Shown here: one piece after another, positions 7,036 through 16,297 of the stretch
Layout: each line of letters begins with the position of its first letter
Numbering within the stretch: the stretch's first letter is position 1
Assembly: GCA_020252485.1 (NCBI GenBank)
Contig: JADCCX010000009.1
Location: 1-64,000 of the forward strand
Direction: 5' to 3'
Length of the DNA stretch: 64,000 bases
From: Methylocystis sp.
GTDB taxonomy: Bacteria; Pseudomonadota; Alphaproteobacteria; Rhizobiales; Beijerinckiaceae
Program-made: the position numbers and the translations under genes
The notes under the pieces: generated by a model
The model's input: the letters and a program-made list of their open reading frames with translations, nothing else
The model's database searches: none
Told to the model about the DNA's origin: nothing

Positions 7036-9024
7036 ATGTCAACCGGTATGTCCGCTACCAAGATCCTCTGGGGTCAACTCATAATCGTCTTGCTCATTGT
7101 GCTCGCCGCGGTGTGGGGGGCAACGCAGTGGGTCGCGTGGCGTTTGGGGTTCCAGGCTCAACTCGGCCCGCCGATGGACGTGATCTGGGGCGTGCCGGTT
7201 TATCCGCCGCCGGCCTTTTTCCTGTGGTGGTACTGGTACGACGCCTACGCGCCGTACATCTTCTACGAAGGCGCGCTCATCGCAGGCTCCGGCGGGTTCG
7301 CCGCGATCGGCATCGCCATCGGCATGTCGGTCTGGCGGGCGCGGGAAGCACAAGACGTGACGACCTATGGCTCGGCGCGATGGGCCAACGAGGACGAGGT
7401 GGTCCGCGCCGGGCTGCTGGCGCCCGATGGCGTGGTGCTCGGCCGGTTCGAACGGCGCTATCTGCGTCATGACGGGCCTGAGCATGTGCTCTGCTTCGCG
7501 CCGACGCGCTCCGGCAAGGGCGTTGGCCTTGTCGTGCCGACGCTGCTCACCTGGCCGGGCAGCGCGATCATCCACGACATCAAGGGCGAGAATTGGCAGC
7601 TGACCGCTGGCTGGCGCGCGCGCTTCGGTCGCGTGCTGCTGTTTGATCCGACAAATCCGGCAAGTGCGGCCTACAACCCGCTGCTCGAGGTGCGTCGCGG
7701 CCCCAGCGAGGTGCGCGACGTCCAGAACATTGCCGACATCCTGGTCGATCCCGAAGGCGCGCTGGAGCGCCGCAACCATTGGGAGAAGACCAGCCATTCG
7801 CTGCTCGTCGGTGCGATCCTGCATGTCCTATACGCCGAAGCCGACAAGACGCTCGCTGGCGTTGCCAATTTCCTGTCGGACCCGCGCCGGCCGATCGAGG
7901 CGACGCTCGCCGCCATGATGGCGACGCCGCATCTCGGCAAAGTGCCGCACTCTGTCGTGGCGAGCGCGGCGCGCGAGCTTCTCAACAAATCCGACAATGA
8001 GCGCTCCGGCGTTCTTTCGACCGCCATGAGCTTTCTCGGCCTCTACCGCGATCCCGTCGCGGCGCAGGTGACGAGCCGCTGCGACTGGCGCATCGCCGAT
8101 CTGGTCGAGGCCCGCGCGCCGGTGTCACTCTACCTCGTCGTTCCGCCATCGGACATCGTGCGCACGAAGCCCCTGGTGCGCCTCGTTCTCAATCAGATCG
8201 GCCGGCGGCTGACCGAGACACTGGAGAACGACCGCCGCCACCATCGCCTGCTGCTGATGCTCGACGAGTTCCCCGCGCTCGGCCGGCTCGACTTCTTCGA
8301 GACTCAGCTCGCCTTCATGGCGGGCTACGGCATCCGCTCCTTCCTGATCGCCCAGTCGCTGAACCAGATCGAGCGCGCCTACGGGCCGAACAACGCCATC
8401 CTCGACAACTGCCATGTCCGCGTGGCCTTCGCCACCAATGACGAACGCACCGCCAAGCGCGTATCCGACGCGCTCGGCACCGCGACCGAGATGCGGGCGA
8501 TGAAGAATTACGCCGGCCACCGGCTCTCGCCCTGGCTCGGGCATCTGATGGTCAGCCGGCAGGAAACAGCGCGCCCGCTTTTGACGCCCGGCGAAATCAT
8601 GCAGCTGCCGGCCTCGGACGAGATCGTGCTCGTCTCTGGCAGGCCGCCGTTGCGCGCGCAGAAGGCGCGCTACTACGAGGATGCGCAGCTGAAGGCGCGG
8701 GTGCTGGCGCCGCCGATACCGGACAACTCAGCCCGCATGGCGCCGGCGACCGACGACTGGAGTGCCTTGCCGGTGATCGCCCCGCCCAAGCCCACGAAGG
8801 CCGCACGTGGATCCGAAGACGACGACGGCGGCATTCGCCGCGAGCCCGCCTTGCCAGAGCACGAGCAGGTCGCGCCCGAGCCTGGCCCGCCGCCCGACAA
8901 GGAGTTCGCCTTTCTCGATGAGATCGCCGATGATGACGCGGCGCGTGCCCGAGCGATGACCGCCCGCATGCGCGGCGTTGCCCGGCAGGCCGCGCTGGAC
9001 CCCAACGACGGCATCGCCCTATGA
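7036..9024 (+). CDS. traG: Type IV coupling protein TraG/VirD4
   Basis: A 662-aa membrane ATPase with N-terminal membrane segments (residues ~7-30 and ~68-95). The Walker A motif is in FAPTRSGKGVGLVVPTLL (about residue 153-170), Walker B in LLLMLDEFPALGRLD, and FLIAQSLNQIERAYG follows. It links the relaxosome to the Trb channel. The acidic, proline-rich C-terminus after residue ~580 is variable in the family. It lies 91 nt after the relaxase and just before a CopG-type gene. Confidence 0.95.
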   Translation: MSTGMSATKILWGQLIIVLLIVLAAVWGATQWVAWRLGFQAQLGPPMDVIWGVPVYPPPAFFLWWYWYDAYAPYIFYEGALIAGSGGFAAIGIAIGMSVWRAREAQDVTTYGSARWANEDEVVRAGLLAPDGVVLGRFERRYLRHDGPEHVLCFAPTRSGKGVGLVVPTLLTWPGSAIIHDIKGENWQLTAGWRARFGRVLLFDPTNPASAAYNPLLEVRRGPSEVRDVQNIADILVDPEGALERRNHWEKTSHSLLVGAILHVLYAEADKTLAGVANFLSDPRRPIEATLAAMMATPHLGKVPHSVVASAARELLNKSDNERSGVLSTAMSFLGLYRDPVAAQVTSRCDWRIADLVEARAPVSLYLVVPPSDIVRTKPLVRLVLNQIGRRLTETLENDRRHHRLLLMLDEFPALGRLDFFETQLAFMAGYGIRSFLIAQSLNQIERAYGPNNAILDNCHVRVAFATNDERTAKRVSDALGTATEMRAMKNYAGHRLSPWLGHLMVSRQETARPLLTPGEIMQLPASDEIVLVSGRPPLRAQKARYYEDAQLKARVLAPPIPDNSARMAPATDDWSALPVIAPPKPTKAARGSEDDDGGIRREPALPEHEQVAPEPGPPPDKEFAFLDEIADDDAARARAMTARMRGVARQAALDPNDGIAL

Positions 9025-9043
9025 CCTGACGCGGGAGAGACTG

Positions 9044-9445
9044 ATGCGCACCAAGACGACGATCCGCATCCCGCCTGCGCTAAGTACGCGGCTCGCTGAC
9101 TACGCCGTGCGCAAGCGGGTGAGCCAGTCCGCCGTGGTCGAGGCCGCGCTCGACAGTTTCCTCTCACCCGACGGCTCCGAGCGACTGGAGGCCGCGCTCG
9201 CACGTCGCCTCGACCGCCTGACCCGCAGCGCAGAGCGGCTCGAGCGACACGTGACGATCGGCAACGAAGCTGTCGCCCTCTTCGTACGTTTCTGGCTAAC
9301 CGCCACCCCGCCGCTGCCCGACACGCTGCAGGCCGCAGCCCAAGCCAAGGGCAAGGAGCGGTACGACGCCTTCGTCGAAGCGCTGGGACGGCGGCTGGCG
9401 AAGGGCCAGACGCTGGCGGAGGAGGTGGTTACTGACAGGACTTGA
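9044..9445 (+). CDS. CopG-type ribbon-helix-helix protein
   Basis: ATG 9044 has GGGAGAG upstream and gives 133 aa. The N-terminus TKTTIRIPPALSTRLADYAV with RVSQSAVVEAALDSFL is a ribbon-helix-helix DNA-binding fold, followed by a helical region (RLDRLTRSAERLERHVTIGN) and a hydrophobic segment. Genes of this type normally sit between traG and trbB in this ICE family and are thought to be auxiliary relaxosome or regulatory factors. Here it is the last backbone gene before the cargo. Confidence 0.85.
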   Translation: MRTKTTIRIPPALSTRLADYAVRKRVSQSAVVEAALDSFLSPDGSERLEAALARRLDRLTRSAERLERHVTIGNEAVALFVRFWLTATPPLPDTLQAAAQAKGKERYDAFVEALGRRLAKGQTLAEEVVTDRT

Positions 9446-9571
9446 TAGTTGCCAAGCTCCGGCAGCAACGAAGCCGGAAGCGGAATGGCCGTTGTCGGGA
9501 TTCAAACACAATAAGCGGACGGCTGGCTCAACTGGCACAACCTCAGATGCTGACCCAAGCGCGACGTTCAT

Positions 9572-9601
9572 GGCGCATCTGCTGACGTCAGCAGATGCGC
9601 C
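9572..9601. repeat. Perfect 30-bp palindrome
   Basis: GGCGCATCTGCTGAC at 9572-9586 is followed with no spacer by its exact reverse complement to 9601. The absence of a loop favours a protein-binding or recombination site over a transcription terminator, and no T-run follows. It lies 127 bp after the last backbone gene at the left edge of the cargo. Confidence 0.6.
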
Positions 9602-9718
9602 CTCAAGTCGGTCACGAAAGGTTCCGGGTTTTCTTCCCAGAAGCTATCATCCGTCAGGTTCGAAAAAGCCGGTCCAATGTTCCCGCTAGACGATAGATGT
9701 CCGAACAGAAAATGACCC

Positions 9719-10216
9719 TCATTCCGCCAGTTCGCGCATAACTTTGATGAGGTCTGACTTGCCCTGAAAGTCGATGTCCGGCAATTCCGCCATGGTGATG
9801 TAGTCATTGATGACCTGCATCCCATTGGCGAAGCCACAATAGAGATGAAAGAGGTCGGGATAGCTCTCATTGCCCCCAAGGCCCACGCCGGCCGCGACGT
9901 TCAGCAACTTCTGGTGCCCGCCATGCGGAATGCCACGTGACGGCGACCAGGCAAATTCCGCCATATCATCAAGCGTGCGGAGATACTCCACGAGACCGTA
10001 TGAGAGCACACAATCGAACTGGAGCTAATCCCGATCGAGCCGCATGTTGCCGTAGTGGATGAGATTGCGCGCATCCTGATGCGCGAACAGGTTCTCGCCC
10101 GTCGCCATCAGTCCAGGATAAAGGGCGTTAATCGCCGCATACAGATTGTAATCGAGGGGGTCGCCGGATTCCCTCGCACCAAAAGAGCGGATACGCCACC
10201 ATTTTCGCGAGCGCAT
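9719..10216 (-). pseudogene. Unrecognised gene fragment interrupted by an amber stop
   Basis: On the reverse strand one frame runs from about 10,216 to 9,719 and is broken by a single TAG at 10,025-10,027, after GNMRLDRD; it resumes LQFDCVLSYGLVEYLRTLDD. Composition on both sides of the stop looks protein-like (DYNLYAAINALYPGLMATGE before it, DLFHLYCGFANGMQVINDY after it). The upstream start is not clear and may be frameshifted. I do not recognise the family. A decayed cargo gene is the simplest reading. Confidence 0.4.
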
Positions 10217-10331
10217 GGCTTAGCATCACTGCATGCCGGCGAGAACAACTGCCCATCATGTCTCCATTGACGGTCGCGATGGACCCTGAGCGCTGCGGCT
10301 GCCGGGGAGAGGAGTTCTTCAGAGCCCATGC

Positions 10332-10348
10332 GAATTGGAAACCAATTC
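10332..10348. promoter_or_regulatory. Inverted repeat upstream of the cys operon
   Basis: GAATTGG (10332-10338) and CCAATTC (10342-10348) are perfect 7-bp arms with a 3-bp spacer, 134 bp before the DUF2849 start. It could be an operator for the sulfate-reduction operon. No regulator gene is adjacent. Confidence 0.4.
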
Positions 10349-10444
10349 TCCTTCAAGGAAGGTTTTTCGAAGTGGCTTGCCTTTTGCTCAATCGCGCTTC
10401 GAAGCCATTGAATTTTGACGTTTTTTCGTCGCTTAAAAGGTTCT

Positions 10445-10460
10445 GTCGGAGCGGTCCGAC
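10445..10460. promoter_or_regulatory. Short dyad just before the first cys operon gene
   Basis: GTCGGA and TCCGAC form perfect 6-bp arms with a GCGG spacer, 21 bp before the GTG start of the DUF2849 gene. It would overlap the leader of the cys operon transcript. Its function is unknown. Confidence 0.3.
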
Positions 10461-10481
10461 GTACTTTTGAAGCTTTTCACA

Positions 10482-10838
10482 GTGTCGTCCACGTCAGCGA
10501 AAATCATCCTACCTGCCATCCTGTTGGCCAACGACCTGCTCGACGGCGATGTTGTGTTCTGGACAGGTGCGGACTGGAGCCATGACCCGGCCAAGGCGAT
10601 CGTAGCGCAGCAGCCCGAGCAAGCCTTGGCACTCCAGGACGCGGCCAGTGCCGCCTTGGGCTCCAACAAGGTCGTGGACGCCTACCTGGTCGACGTCACA
10701 GTGACGTCTGAGGGGTTGCCCGTTCCCAACCACTTCCGCGAGCGCTTCAAGATCAGGGGGCCATCGAACCGGCCCGATCTTGGCAAGCAGGCCCGCTATG
10801 CACATCTTGCCGAGAGCGTCCGCGATGTATCGCTATGA
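10482..10838 (+). CDS. DUF2849 protein of the sulfite reductase operon
   Basis: GTG 10482 gives 118 aa; a TTG at 10467 is an alternative. The sequence shows the DUF2849 pattern: KIILPAILLANDLLDGDVVFWT, then AYLVDVTVTSEGLPVPNHFRERF and ends KQARYAHLAESVRDVSL. In alphaproteobacteria this family is almost always encoded directly before ferredoxin-type cysI, as here, with a 14-nt overlap. Its biochemical role is not established; an accessory function for sulfite reductase is inferred from linkage. Confidence 0.85.
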   Translation: MSSTSAKIILPAILLANDLLDGDVVFWTGADWSHDPAKAIVAQQPEQALALQDAASAALGSNKVVDAYLVDVTVTSEGLPVPNHFRERFKIRGPSNRPDLGKQARYAHLAESVRDVSL

Positions 10839-12510
10839 CGAGTTCGACGAACGCTTCGTCCGCGAGCGAGTAGCGCAGTTCAGGACCCAGGTAGAGCGCA
10901 GGCTCTCGGGAGCCCTGACGGAGGATGAGTTCAAGCCGGTCCGGCTCAAGAACGGCGTCTATCTCCAGTTGCACGCCTACATGCTCAGGATCGCGATCCC
11001 CTACGGCGTGTTGTCATCCACGCAGCTGCGCCAGCTCGCGCTGATCGGCGAGCGCTACGACCGGGGCTATGGCCACTTCACGACGCGGCAGAACCTGCAA
11101 TTCAACTGGCCGAAGCTACGTGATATTCCCGAAATACTCGATCTGCTCGCCGATGTCGGCATGCATTGCATCCAGACCTCCGGCAACTGCATCCGCAACG
11201 TCACGGCCGACCAGTTCGCGGGCGTCGCGATCGATGAGGTGGAGGACCCGCGCCCAACGGCGGAGCTGATCCGCCAATGGTCGACGTTGCATCCCGAATT
11301 CGACTACCTGCCGCGCAAGTTCAAGATCGCGGTGACGGGAGCGCCGGACGACCGCGCTGCGATCCGCGCGCATGACATCGGCATCGAGGTGCTGCGGCAT
11401 CCCGACAGCCACGAGATCGGCTACCGGGTTCTGGTCGGAGGCGGCCTCGGCCGCACGCCAATGATCGGCAAGGTCGTCCGCGATTTCCTGCCAAAGCGGG
11501 ATTTGCTCGCCTATCTCGAGGCGATCATGCGGGTCTACAACCTCGAGGGACGGCGCGACAACAAGTACAAGGCTCGGGTCAAGATCCTCGTTCATGAGAT
11601 CGGGCTCGAGGCGTTCCGTTCCCAGGTCGAGGCCGAGTTCGCCGCACTGGATGGGCCGAGCGTCACCGCGGACCCGGAAGAGGTCGCGCGCATTTCGGCC
11701 TATTTTGCGCCGCCTGCCTATGAGGCTCTGCCGGTTGTGAGCCGCGCTTTGGAGGCTGCGAAGGCAGCGAATCCAGGCTTCGCGCGCTGGACGGAGGCGA
11801 ACCTGTTCCCGCATAAGCAGCCGGGTTACACCGCCGTCACGATCTCCTTAAAGACGATCGGCGATGCGCCGGGCGACGCCACCTCGGCGCAGATGCGCGC
11901 GGTGGCGGACCTCGCGGACCGCTTCTCCTTCGGCGAGGTCCGCGTCACGCACCATCAGAACCTGGTGCTGCCCCATGTGAAGCAGGCCGATCTCCTCGCG
12001 CTCTGGCGGGAGCTCAGCGAGCACGGTCTAGCGGAGGGAAATGTCGGGCTCATCACCGATATCATCTCCTGCCCCGGGCTCGACTACTGCGCGCTGGCGA
12101 CTGCGCGTTCGATTCCGATCGCGCAGTCGATCGCGCGGCGTTTCGCAGATGTCGAGCGGCAGCGCGACATTGGCGCCATCGGCATCAAGATTTCGGGCTG
12201 CATCAACGCCTGCGGCCACCACCATGTCGGCAACATCGGTATCCTAGGCCTCGAGAAGAGCGGCGAGGAAAGCTACCAGATCACCTTGGGGGGCGACGCC
12301 ACGGAGAACGCGGCGATCGGCAACCTGCTCGGGCCCGGCATACCGGCAGGCGAGGTGCCGGACGCCGTGGAGCGGATCGTCGACGTCTATCTGCAGCATC
12401 GACAGGCAGGCGAGAGCTTCATCGCCGCCGTCCGTCGACTTGGCCAAACGCCGTTCAAGGCGGCTTTCCTGAACGGTCCAAAACCGGAGTCCGCTGATGC
12501 CGCTGCTTGA
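10825..12510 (+). CDS. cysI: Sulfite reductase, siroheme hemoprotein
   Basis: ATG 10825 gives 561 aa. Two nitrite/sulfite reductase half-domains are visible: the first with HFTTRQNLQFNWPKL and TSGNCIRNVT, the second with VTHHQNLVLPHV. The [4Fe-4S]-siroheme ligands are SCPGLDYC (about residues 415-421) and GCINACGHHH (about 458-462). It reduces sulfite to sulfide. There is no cysJ flavoprotein nearby, so electrons probably come from ferredoxin, reduced by the FNR encoded at 22,091. It overlaps DUF934 by 14 nt. Confidence 0.95.
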   Translation: MYRYDEFDERFVRERVAQFRTQVERRLSGALTEDEFKPVRLKNGVYLQLHAYMLRIAIPYGVLSSTQLRQLALIGERYDRGYGHFTTRQNLQFNWPKLRDIPEILDLLADVGMHCIQTSGNCIRNVTADQFAGVAIDEVEDPRPTAELIRQWSTLHPEFDYLPRKFKIAVTGAPDDRAAIRAHDIGIEVLRHPDSHEIGYRVLVGGGLGRTPMIGKVVRDFLPKRDLLAYLEAIMRVYNLEGRRDNKYKARVKILVHEIGLEAFRSQVEAEFAALDGPSVTADPEEVARISAYFAPPAYEALPVVSRALEAAKAANPGFARWTEANLFPHKQPGYTAVTISLKTIGDAPGDATSAQMRAVADLADRFSFGEVRVTHHQNLVLPHVKQADLLALWRELSEHGLAEGNVGLITDIISCPGLDYCALATARSIPIAQSIARRFADVERQRDIGAIGIKISGCINACGHHHVGNIGILGLEKSGEESYQITLGGDATENAAIGNLLGPGIPAGEVPDAVERIVDVYLQHRQAGESFIAAVRRLGQTPFKAAFLNGPKPESADAAA

Positions 12511-13018
12511 CCGCAAGGGCCTTCGCGACGATTTCTATGTGCGTGCTGCTGACGGCGAAGCGTCTTCCGACAGCCACGTCATCGTTCCATGGATTGACCT
12601 GCCCGAGGCGCTGTCCCGGCGCGGACGCGACCAGCGCATTGGCGTGGAGGTCCCGAACACCGTCAAGGCGTCCGAGCTTCGCCTCGTGCAACGGCAGCTG
12701 TCATTGATCGCCATTCGCTTTCCGGCCTTCAGCGACGGGCGCGGCTTCAGCCTCGCCAGGCAGCTCAGGAACAATGGTTTTAGTGGCGTCATCCGTGCGG
12801 TAGGGCCGCTGATCGCCGACCAGTTTGCCTATGCGCTGGCCTGCGGTTTCGATGAGATCGATTTGCCGGAGGCTGTCGCCGCCCGGCAACCTGTCGAGCA
12901 ATGGGTGGTGGCGTTGGGCGCGATCACCCGCACTTACCAGCGGGGCTATGGCGATGCCGGAAACATTCTCGACCAGCGCCGGGCTGCAAGGCTTGCAGCG
13001 TCGAAGGAGGCGGGGTGA
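12497..13018 (+). CDS. DUF934 protein, sulfite reductase partner
   Basis: A 173-aa protein with DUF934 signatures: IVPWIDLPEAL, GVEVPNTVKASEL, FPAFSDGRGFSLARQLR, GVIRAVGPLIADQFAYALACGFDEIDLPE. The family is nearly always encoded between cysI and cysH in alpha- and betaproteobacteria and is presumed to assist sulfite reduction. It overlaps cysI (14 nt) and cysH (GTGA, 4 nt). Molecular role not established. Confidence 0.9.
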   Translation: MPLLDRKGLRDDFYVRAADGEASSDSHVIVPWIDLPEALSRRGRDQRIGVEVPNTVKASELRLVQRQLSLIAIRFPAFSDGRGFSLARQLRNNGFSGVIRAVGPLIADQFAYALACGFDEIDLPEAVAARQPVEQWVVALGAITRTYQRGYGDAGNILDQRRAARLAASKEAG

Positions 13019-13776
13019 GCGCCGATCTTGACGCTCTGGGGGGTATCATCGCGCCAGACAGGCCGGGCGAAAGCCTGCGCGCGATCCGCGCAGCCGTCGC
13101 GGGCCGCATCGTCTTTACCACCAGCTTCGGCCTGGAGGACCAGGTGGTCACGTATCTGATCGCCAGTCAGGGGCTCGACATCGAGCTGGTCACGCTCGAC
13201 ACGGGGCGGCTGTTTCCCGAGACTTACGACGTTTGGGCGGCGACAGAGGCGCGCTACGGCGTGCGGATTGCCGCGATCTGCCCGGAGGCCGCTACGCTGG
13301 AGGTGCTGGTGCGCCGCCAGGGAATCAACGGTTTCCGCGAAAGCGTCGAGGCCCGCAAAGCCTGCTGTCATGTCCGCAAGGTCGCTCCGCTCGCGCGTGC
13401 TCTGACTGGAGCCAGCATCTGGGTGACAGGATTGCGCGCGGATCAGTCCGCAGCGCGCGGCGGCGTGGAGATGCTGACCGAGGATCGGACCTACGGCCTG
13501 CTCAAATTCAGCCCGCTCGCTGGCTGGAGCCGCGATAACGTGGCCGCGTTCACCACGGCGCACGACGTTCCGGTGAACGCGCTTCACGCGCGAGGCTTCC
13601 CGTCGATCGGTTGCGCGCCGTGCACGCGCGCGGTCAAGCCCGGAGAGGCCGAGCGCGCCGGGCGCTGGTGGTGGGAGCAGGAGGGCGAAGGGATTGCGTC
13701 GCAGAAGGAATGCGGCCTGCATGTCGGCGCCGACGGGCGCCTGGGCCGGCTGCATCCGGTGGAGGCGCGGCCATGA
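13015..13776 (+). CDS. cysH: Adenylylsulfate (APS/PAPS) reductase
   Basis: GTG 13015 overlaps the DUF934 stop, giving 253 aa. The PP-loop-like region is [15 protein letters not shown]. The paired cysteines [10 protein letters not shown] (about 115-116) and IGCAPCTRA (about 200-203) bind a [4Fe-4S] cluster and mark the APS-reducing type (EC 1.8.4.10) rather than the cluster-free PAPS reductase of enterobacteria. The catalytic C-terminal cysteine is in KECGLHV. No cysC kinase is present, which agrees with direct use of APS. Confidence 0.95.
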   Translation: MSADLDALGGIIAPDRPGESLRAIRAAVAGRIVFTTSFGLEDQVVTYLIASQGLDIELVTLDTGRLFPETYDVWAATEARYGVRIAAICPEAATLEVLVRRQGINGFRESVEARKACCHVRKVAPLARALTGASIWVTGLRADQSAARGGVEMLTEDRTYGLLKFSPLAGWSRDNVAAFTTAHDVPVNALHARGFPSIGCAPCTRAVKPGEAERAGRWWWEQEGEGIASQKECGLHVGADGRLGRLHPVEARP

Positions 13777-14675
13777 TCCAGCTCACACATCTCCAGAAGC
13801 TCGAAGCCGAGGCGATCTACATCTTCCGCGAGGCCGTCGCCACCAGCGAGCGCCCGGTGCTGCTTTACTCGGTGGGGAAGGACTCATCTGTTCTCCTGCA
13901 TCTCGCACGCAAAGCCTTCCATCCTGCGCCGCCACCGTTTCCGCTACTCCATGTCGATACGCTCTGGGAGCCACGCGAGATCGCGTCGTTCCGCGATGAG
14001 CTGGTCCAGCGCCTCAATCTCGACCTGATCATCCAGGTGAACCAGGATGGCGTGGCGGCCGGGGTCAACCCGATCACATCCGGCTCACGCATCCACACCG
14101 ATGTCATGAAGACAGTGGCCCTGAAGCAGGCGCTGGATGCGCATCGCTTCGATTGCGCCTTTGGTGGCGCGCGGCGGGATGAAGAGAAGAGCCGGGCCAA
14201 GGAGCGGATTTTCTCCCACCGCACGCCCGACCATCGCTGGGATCCCAAAAACCAGCGGCCAGAGCCATGGCGGCTCTTCAACACCCGCAAGCGCAAGGGC
14301 GAGAGCTTCCGGGTGTTTCCTCTGTCCAACTGGACCGAACTGGACGTCTGGACCTACATCAAACACGAGCGGATCGACGTGGTGCCGCTCTACTTCGCAG
14401 CGCCGCGTCCCGTTGTGGAGCGGGAGGGAGCGCTGATCGTGCGCGATGACGATCGGATGCCGCTGCTGCCCGGTGAGGTCGAACGCATCCGCACCGTCCG
14501 CTTCCGGACGCTTGGCTGCTATCCGCTGACGGGCGCGGTCGCAAGCGAGGCACGGACGGTCGCCGAGGTCATCGCAGAGTTGAAGAGCGCGCCTGTGTCG
14601 GAGCGCCAGGGCCGGCTCATCGACCACGACGGCGCAGGATCGATGGAGCAGAAGAAGCAGGAGGGCTATTTCTGA
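13773..14675 (+). CDS. cysD: Sulfate adenylyltransferase subunit 2
   Basis: ATG 13773 overlaps the cysH stop and gives 300 aa, the usual CysD length. The N-type ATP pyrophosphatase PP-loop is [20 protein letters not shown], and [19 protein letters not shown] and [15 protein letters not shown] are family hallmarks. With CysN it converts sulfate and ATP to APS. The stop and the cysN start overlap (TGATG). Confidence 0.96.
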   Translation: MIQLTHLQKLEAEAIYIFREAVATSERPVLLYSVGKDSSVLLHLARKAFHPAPPPFPLLHVDTLWEPREIASFRDELVQRLNLDLIIQVNQDGVAAGVNPITSGSRIHTDVMKTVALKQALDAHRFDCAFGGARRDEEKSRAKERIFSHRTPDHRWDPKNQRPEPWRLFNTRKRKGESFRVFPLSNWTELDVWTYIKHERIDVVPLYFAAPRPVVEREGALIVRDDDRMPLLPGEVERIRTVRFRTLGCYPLTGAVASEARTVAEVIAELKSAPVSERQGRLIDHDGAGSMEQKKQEGYF

Positions 14676-16297
14676 TGTCCGCGGCCCTCGCTCAAGTCGA
14701 AACGCATCCCACCGCGGCCAACGATGTCGCCGACGCGCGGCATGCGCTTCTCCACTTCATAACCTGCGGATCGGTCGACGACGGCAAGTCGACGTTGATC
14801 GGCCGCCTGTTGTTCGAAGCCAATGCGGTCCCTGACGACGTGCTCGACACGCTACGAACCGATAGCGCAGCCATCGGCAATGCCAGCGGCGTGCTCGACT
14901 ACTCATTGCTCGTTGACGGATTGCAGGCGGAGCGCGAGCAAGGCATCACCATCGATGTGGCTTATCGCTATTTCGCGACGCCGCGCCGGTCCTTCATCGT
15001 GGCCGATACGCCGGGTCACGAGCAATATACCCGCAATATGGCGACAGGTGCTTCCGGCGCGGATCTCGCCATCATTCTCATCGACGCACGCAAGGGTGTC
15101 CTGCCGCAGACGCGCCGGCACTCGCTCATCGTCTCCCTTGTGGGGGTCCGCCATGTTGTGGTCGCCATCAACAAAATCGACCTCGTCGGCTGCAACGAGG
15201 CGGTTGTTCGGGCGATCGAAGCGGACTATCGCGGCGCCGTCGCCGCGCTCGGCTTCGAGATGATCACCGTGATCCCGGTTTCTGCACGAAACGGGGACAA
15301 CATCGCCCGACATTCCGAACTGACGCCCTGGTATGACGGGCCAACGCTCCTAGGGTGGTTAGAGCGAGTACGAACAGACCGAAACGTCGTGGCGGCAGGT
15401 TTCGCGATGCCGGTCCAGTGGGTGAACCGCCCAGACCCCGATTTCCGGGGCTTCGCCGGTGCCATCGCCTCGGGATTCATCGCGCCGGGTGACGAGGTCG
15501 TCGCTCTGCCCTCTGGCGTGAAGGCGAAGGTCGCCCGCATCGTCACCTTCGAAGGCGATCTTGCCGCCGCTGGTGCCGGGCAGGCGGTGACGCTGACGCT
15601 TGACCGTGACATCGACGTCTCGCGCGGCGATGTCCTCATTTCGGCAGCTGCGTCAGCCGCGCGGGCTGCGACCGTCCGCACCGAGATTGTGGTGCAGCTC
15701 TTCGTGACCGCGGACCGCAGCATCGGCGCCGGGGACAGCTTCATCGTCCAGGTCGGTGCGGCGACCGCATCGGCGCAGGTTGTCGAAGTGTTGCATGCGA
15801 CGGATGTCGAGAGCTTCGCGCGCCGCACGGCGGTGCGGCTGGCGCTCAACGATCTCGGGCATGTGCGGTTGCGCCTCGACAGGTCGCTCGCCATCACGCC
15901 CTACAGCGTGTTGCGGGAGCTCGGCGCGCTGATTCTGATCGACCGGCTGACGAATGGCACTGCCGCGATGGGAATAGTGGCGGCAGACCCCGCCGAGGCC
16001 GATGGTAATCGGGTTGTTGCCTTCCGTCGTGCCGCAGGCCGTACGCTCGAGTACACCATGGGACCGCAGTGGCGGCAGGAGATTGCCCCGGCGGCGACCT
16101 GGCGGCTTGGCAGCGCTGTTCTGCTTGGGACAATCGTCACGATCGTGACAGGCAATCCCGCCTGGGGCCTCGCGGCGGCCCTTCTCGACGCTGCGCTTCG
16201 CCCGCTGCTGCGCCTCACCCACCGGCGGATCTGGGCGGTTCTACGCCAGCGCGCGCATCGCCAGCGCGATATTCTGAGCGACGGGGGTGGCATATGA
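14675..16297 (+). CDS. cysN: Sulfate adenylyltransferase subunit 1 fused to a DUF2061 domain
   Basis: A 540-aa protein. The GTPase part has G1 GSVDDGKST (32-40), G3 DTPGHEQYTRNM and G4 NKIDL, then EF-Tu-like barrels. It drives APS formation with CysD. Instead of the APS kinase (CysC) domain seen in fused NodQ types, residues ~475-525 form a short membrane-type DUF2061 segment (TWRLGSAVLLGTIVTIVTGN, then AAALLDAALRPLLRLTHRRIW). The fusion would place the enzyme at the membrane. No frameshift is involved; the reading frame is continuous. Confidence 0.95.
   Translation: MSAALAQVETHPTAANDVADARHALLHFITCGSVDDGKSTLIGRLLFEANAVPDDVLDTLRTDSAAIGNASGVLDYSLLVDGLQAEREQGITIDVAYRYFATPRRSFIVADTPGHEQYTRNMATGASGADLAIILIDARKGVLPQTRRHSLIVSLVGVRHVVVAINKIDLVGCNEAVVRAIEADYRGAVAALGFEMITVIPVSARNGDNIARHSELTPWYDGPTLLGWLERVRTDRNVVAAGFAMPVQWVNRPDPDFRGFAGAIASGFIAPGDEVVALPSGVKAKVARIVTFEGDLAAAGAGQAVTLTLDRDIDVSRGDVLISAAASAARAATVRTEIVVQLFVTADRSIGAGDSFIVQVGAATASAQVVEVLHATDVESFARRTAVRLALNDLGHVRLRLDRSLAITPYSVLRELGALILIDRLTNGTAAMGIVAADPAEADGNRVVAFRRAAGRTLEYTMGPQWRQEIAPAATWRLGSAVLLGTIVTIVTGNPAWGLAAALLDAALRPLLRLTHRRIWAVLRQRAHRQRDILSDGGGI

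Larger units (their letters stand above)
9446..10481. other. Left cargo junction region, mostly without intact genes
   Basis: About 1 kb between the CopG-type gene and the cys operon. It contains a 30-bp perfect palindrome, a reverse-strand ORF broken by an amber codon, and two inverted repeats near the cys operon start. Base composition is less GC-rich than the flanks, especially at 9,640-10,060 and 10,330-10,480. No transposase or integrase could be recognised. Confidence 0.6.

Noticed and set aside
9568-9879. 103-aa reverse ORF over the 30-bp palindrome
   Set aside because: Its composition is arbitrary, it conflicts with the better-looking frame of the broken gene above it, and it includes the palindrome as coding sequence.
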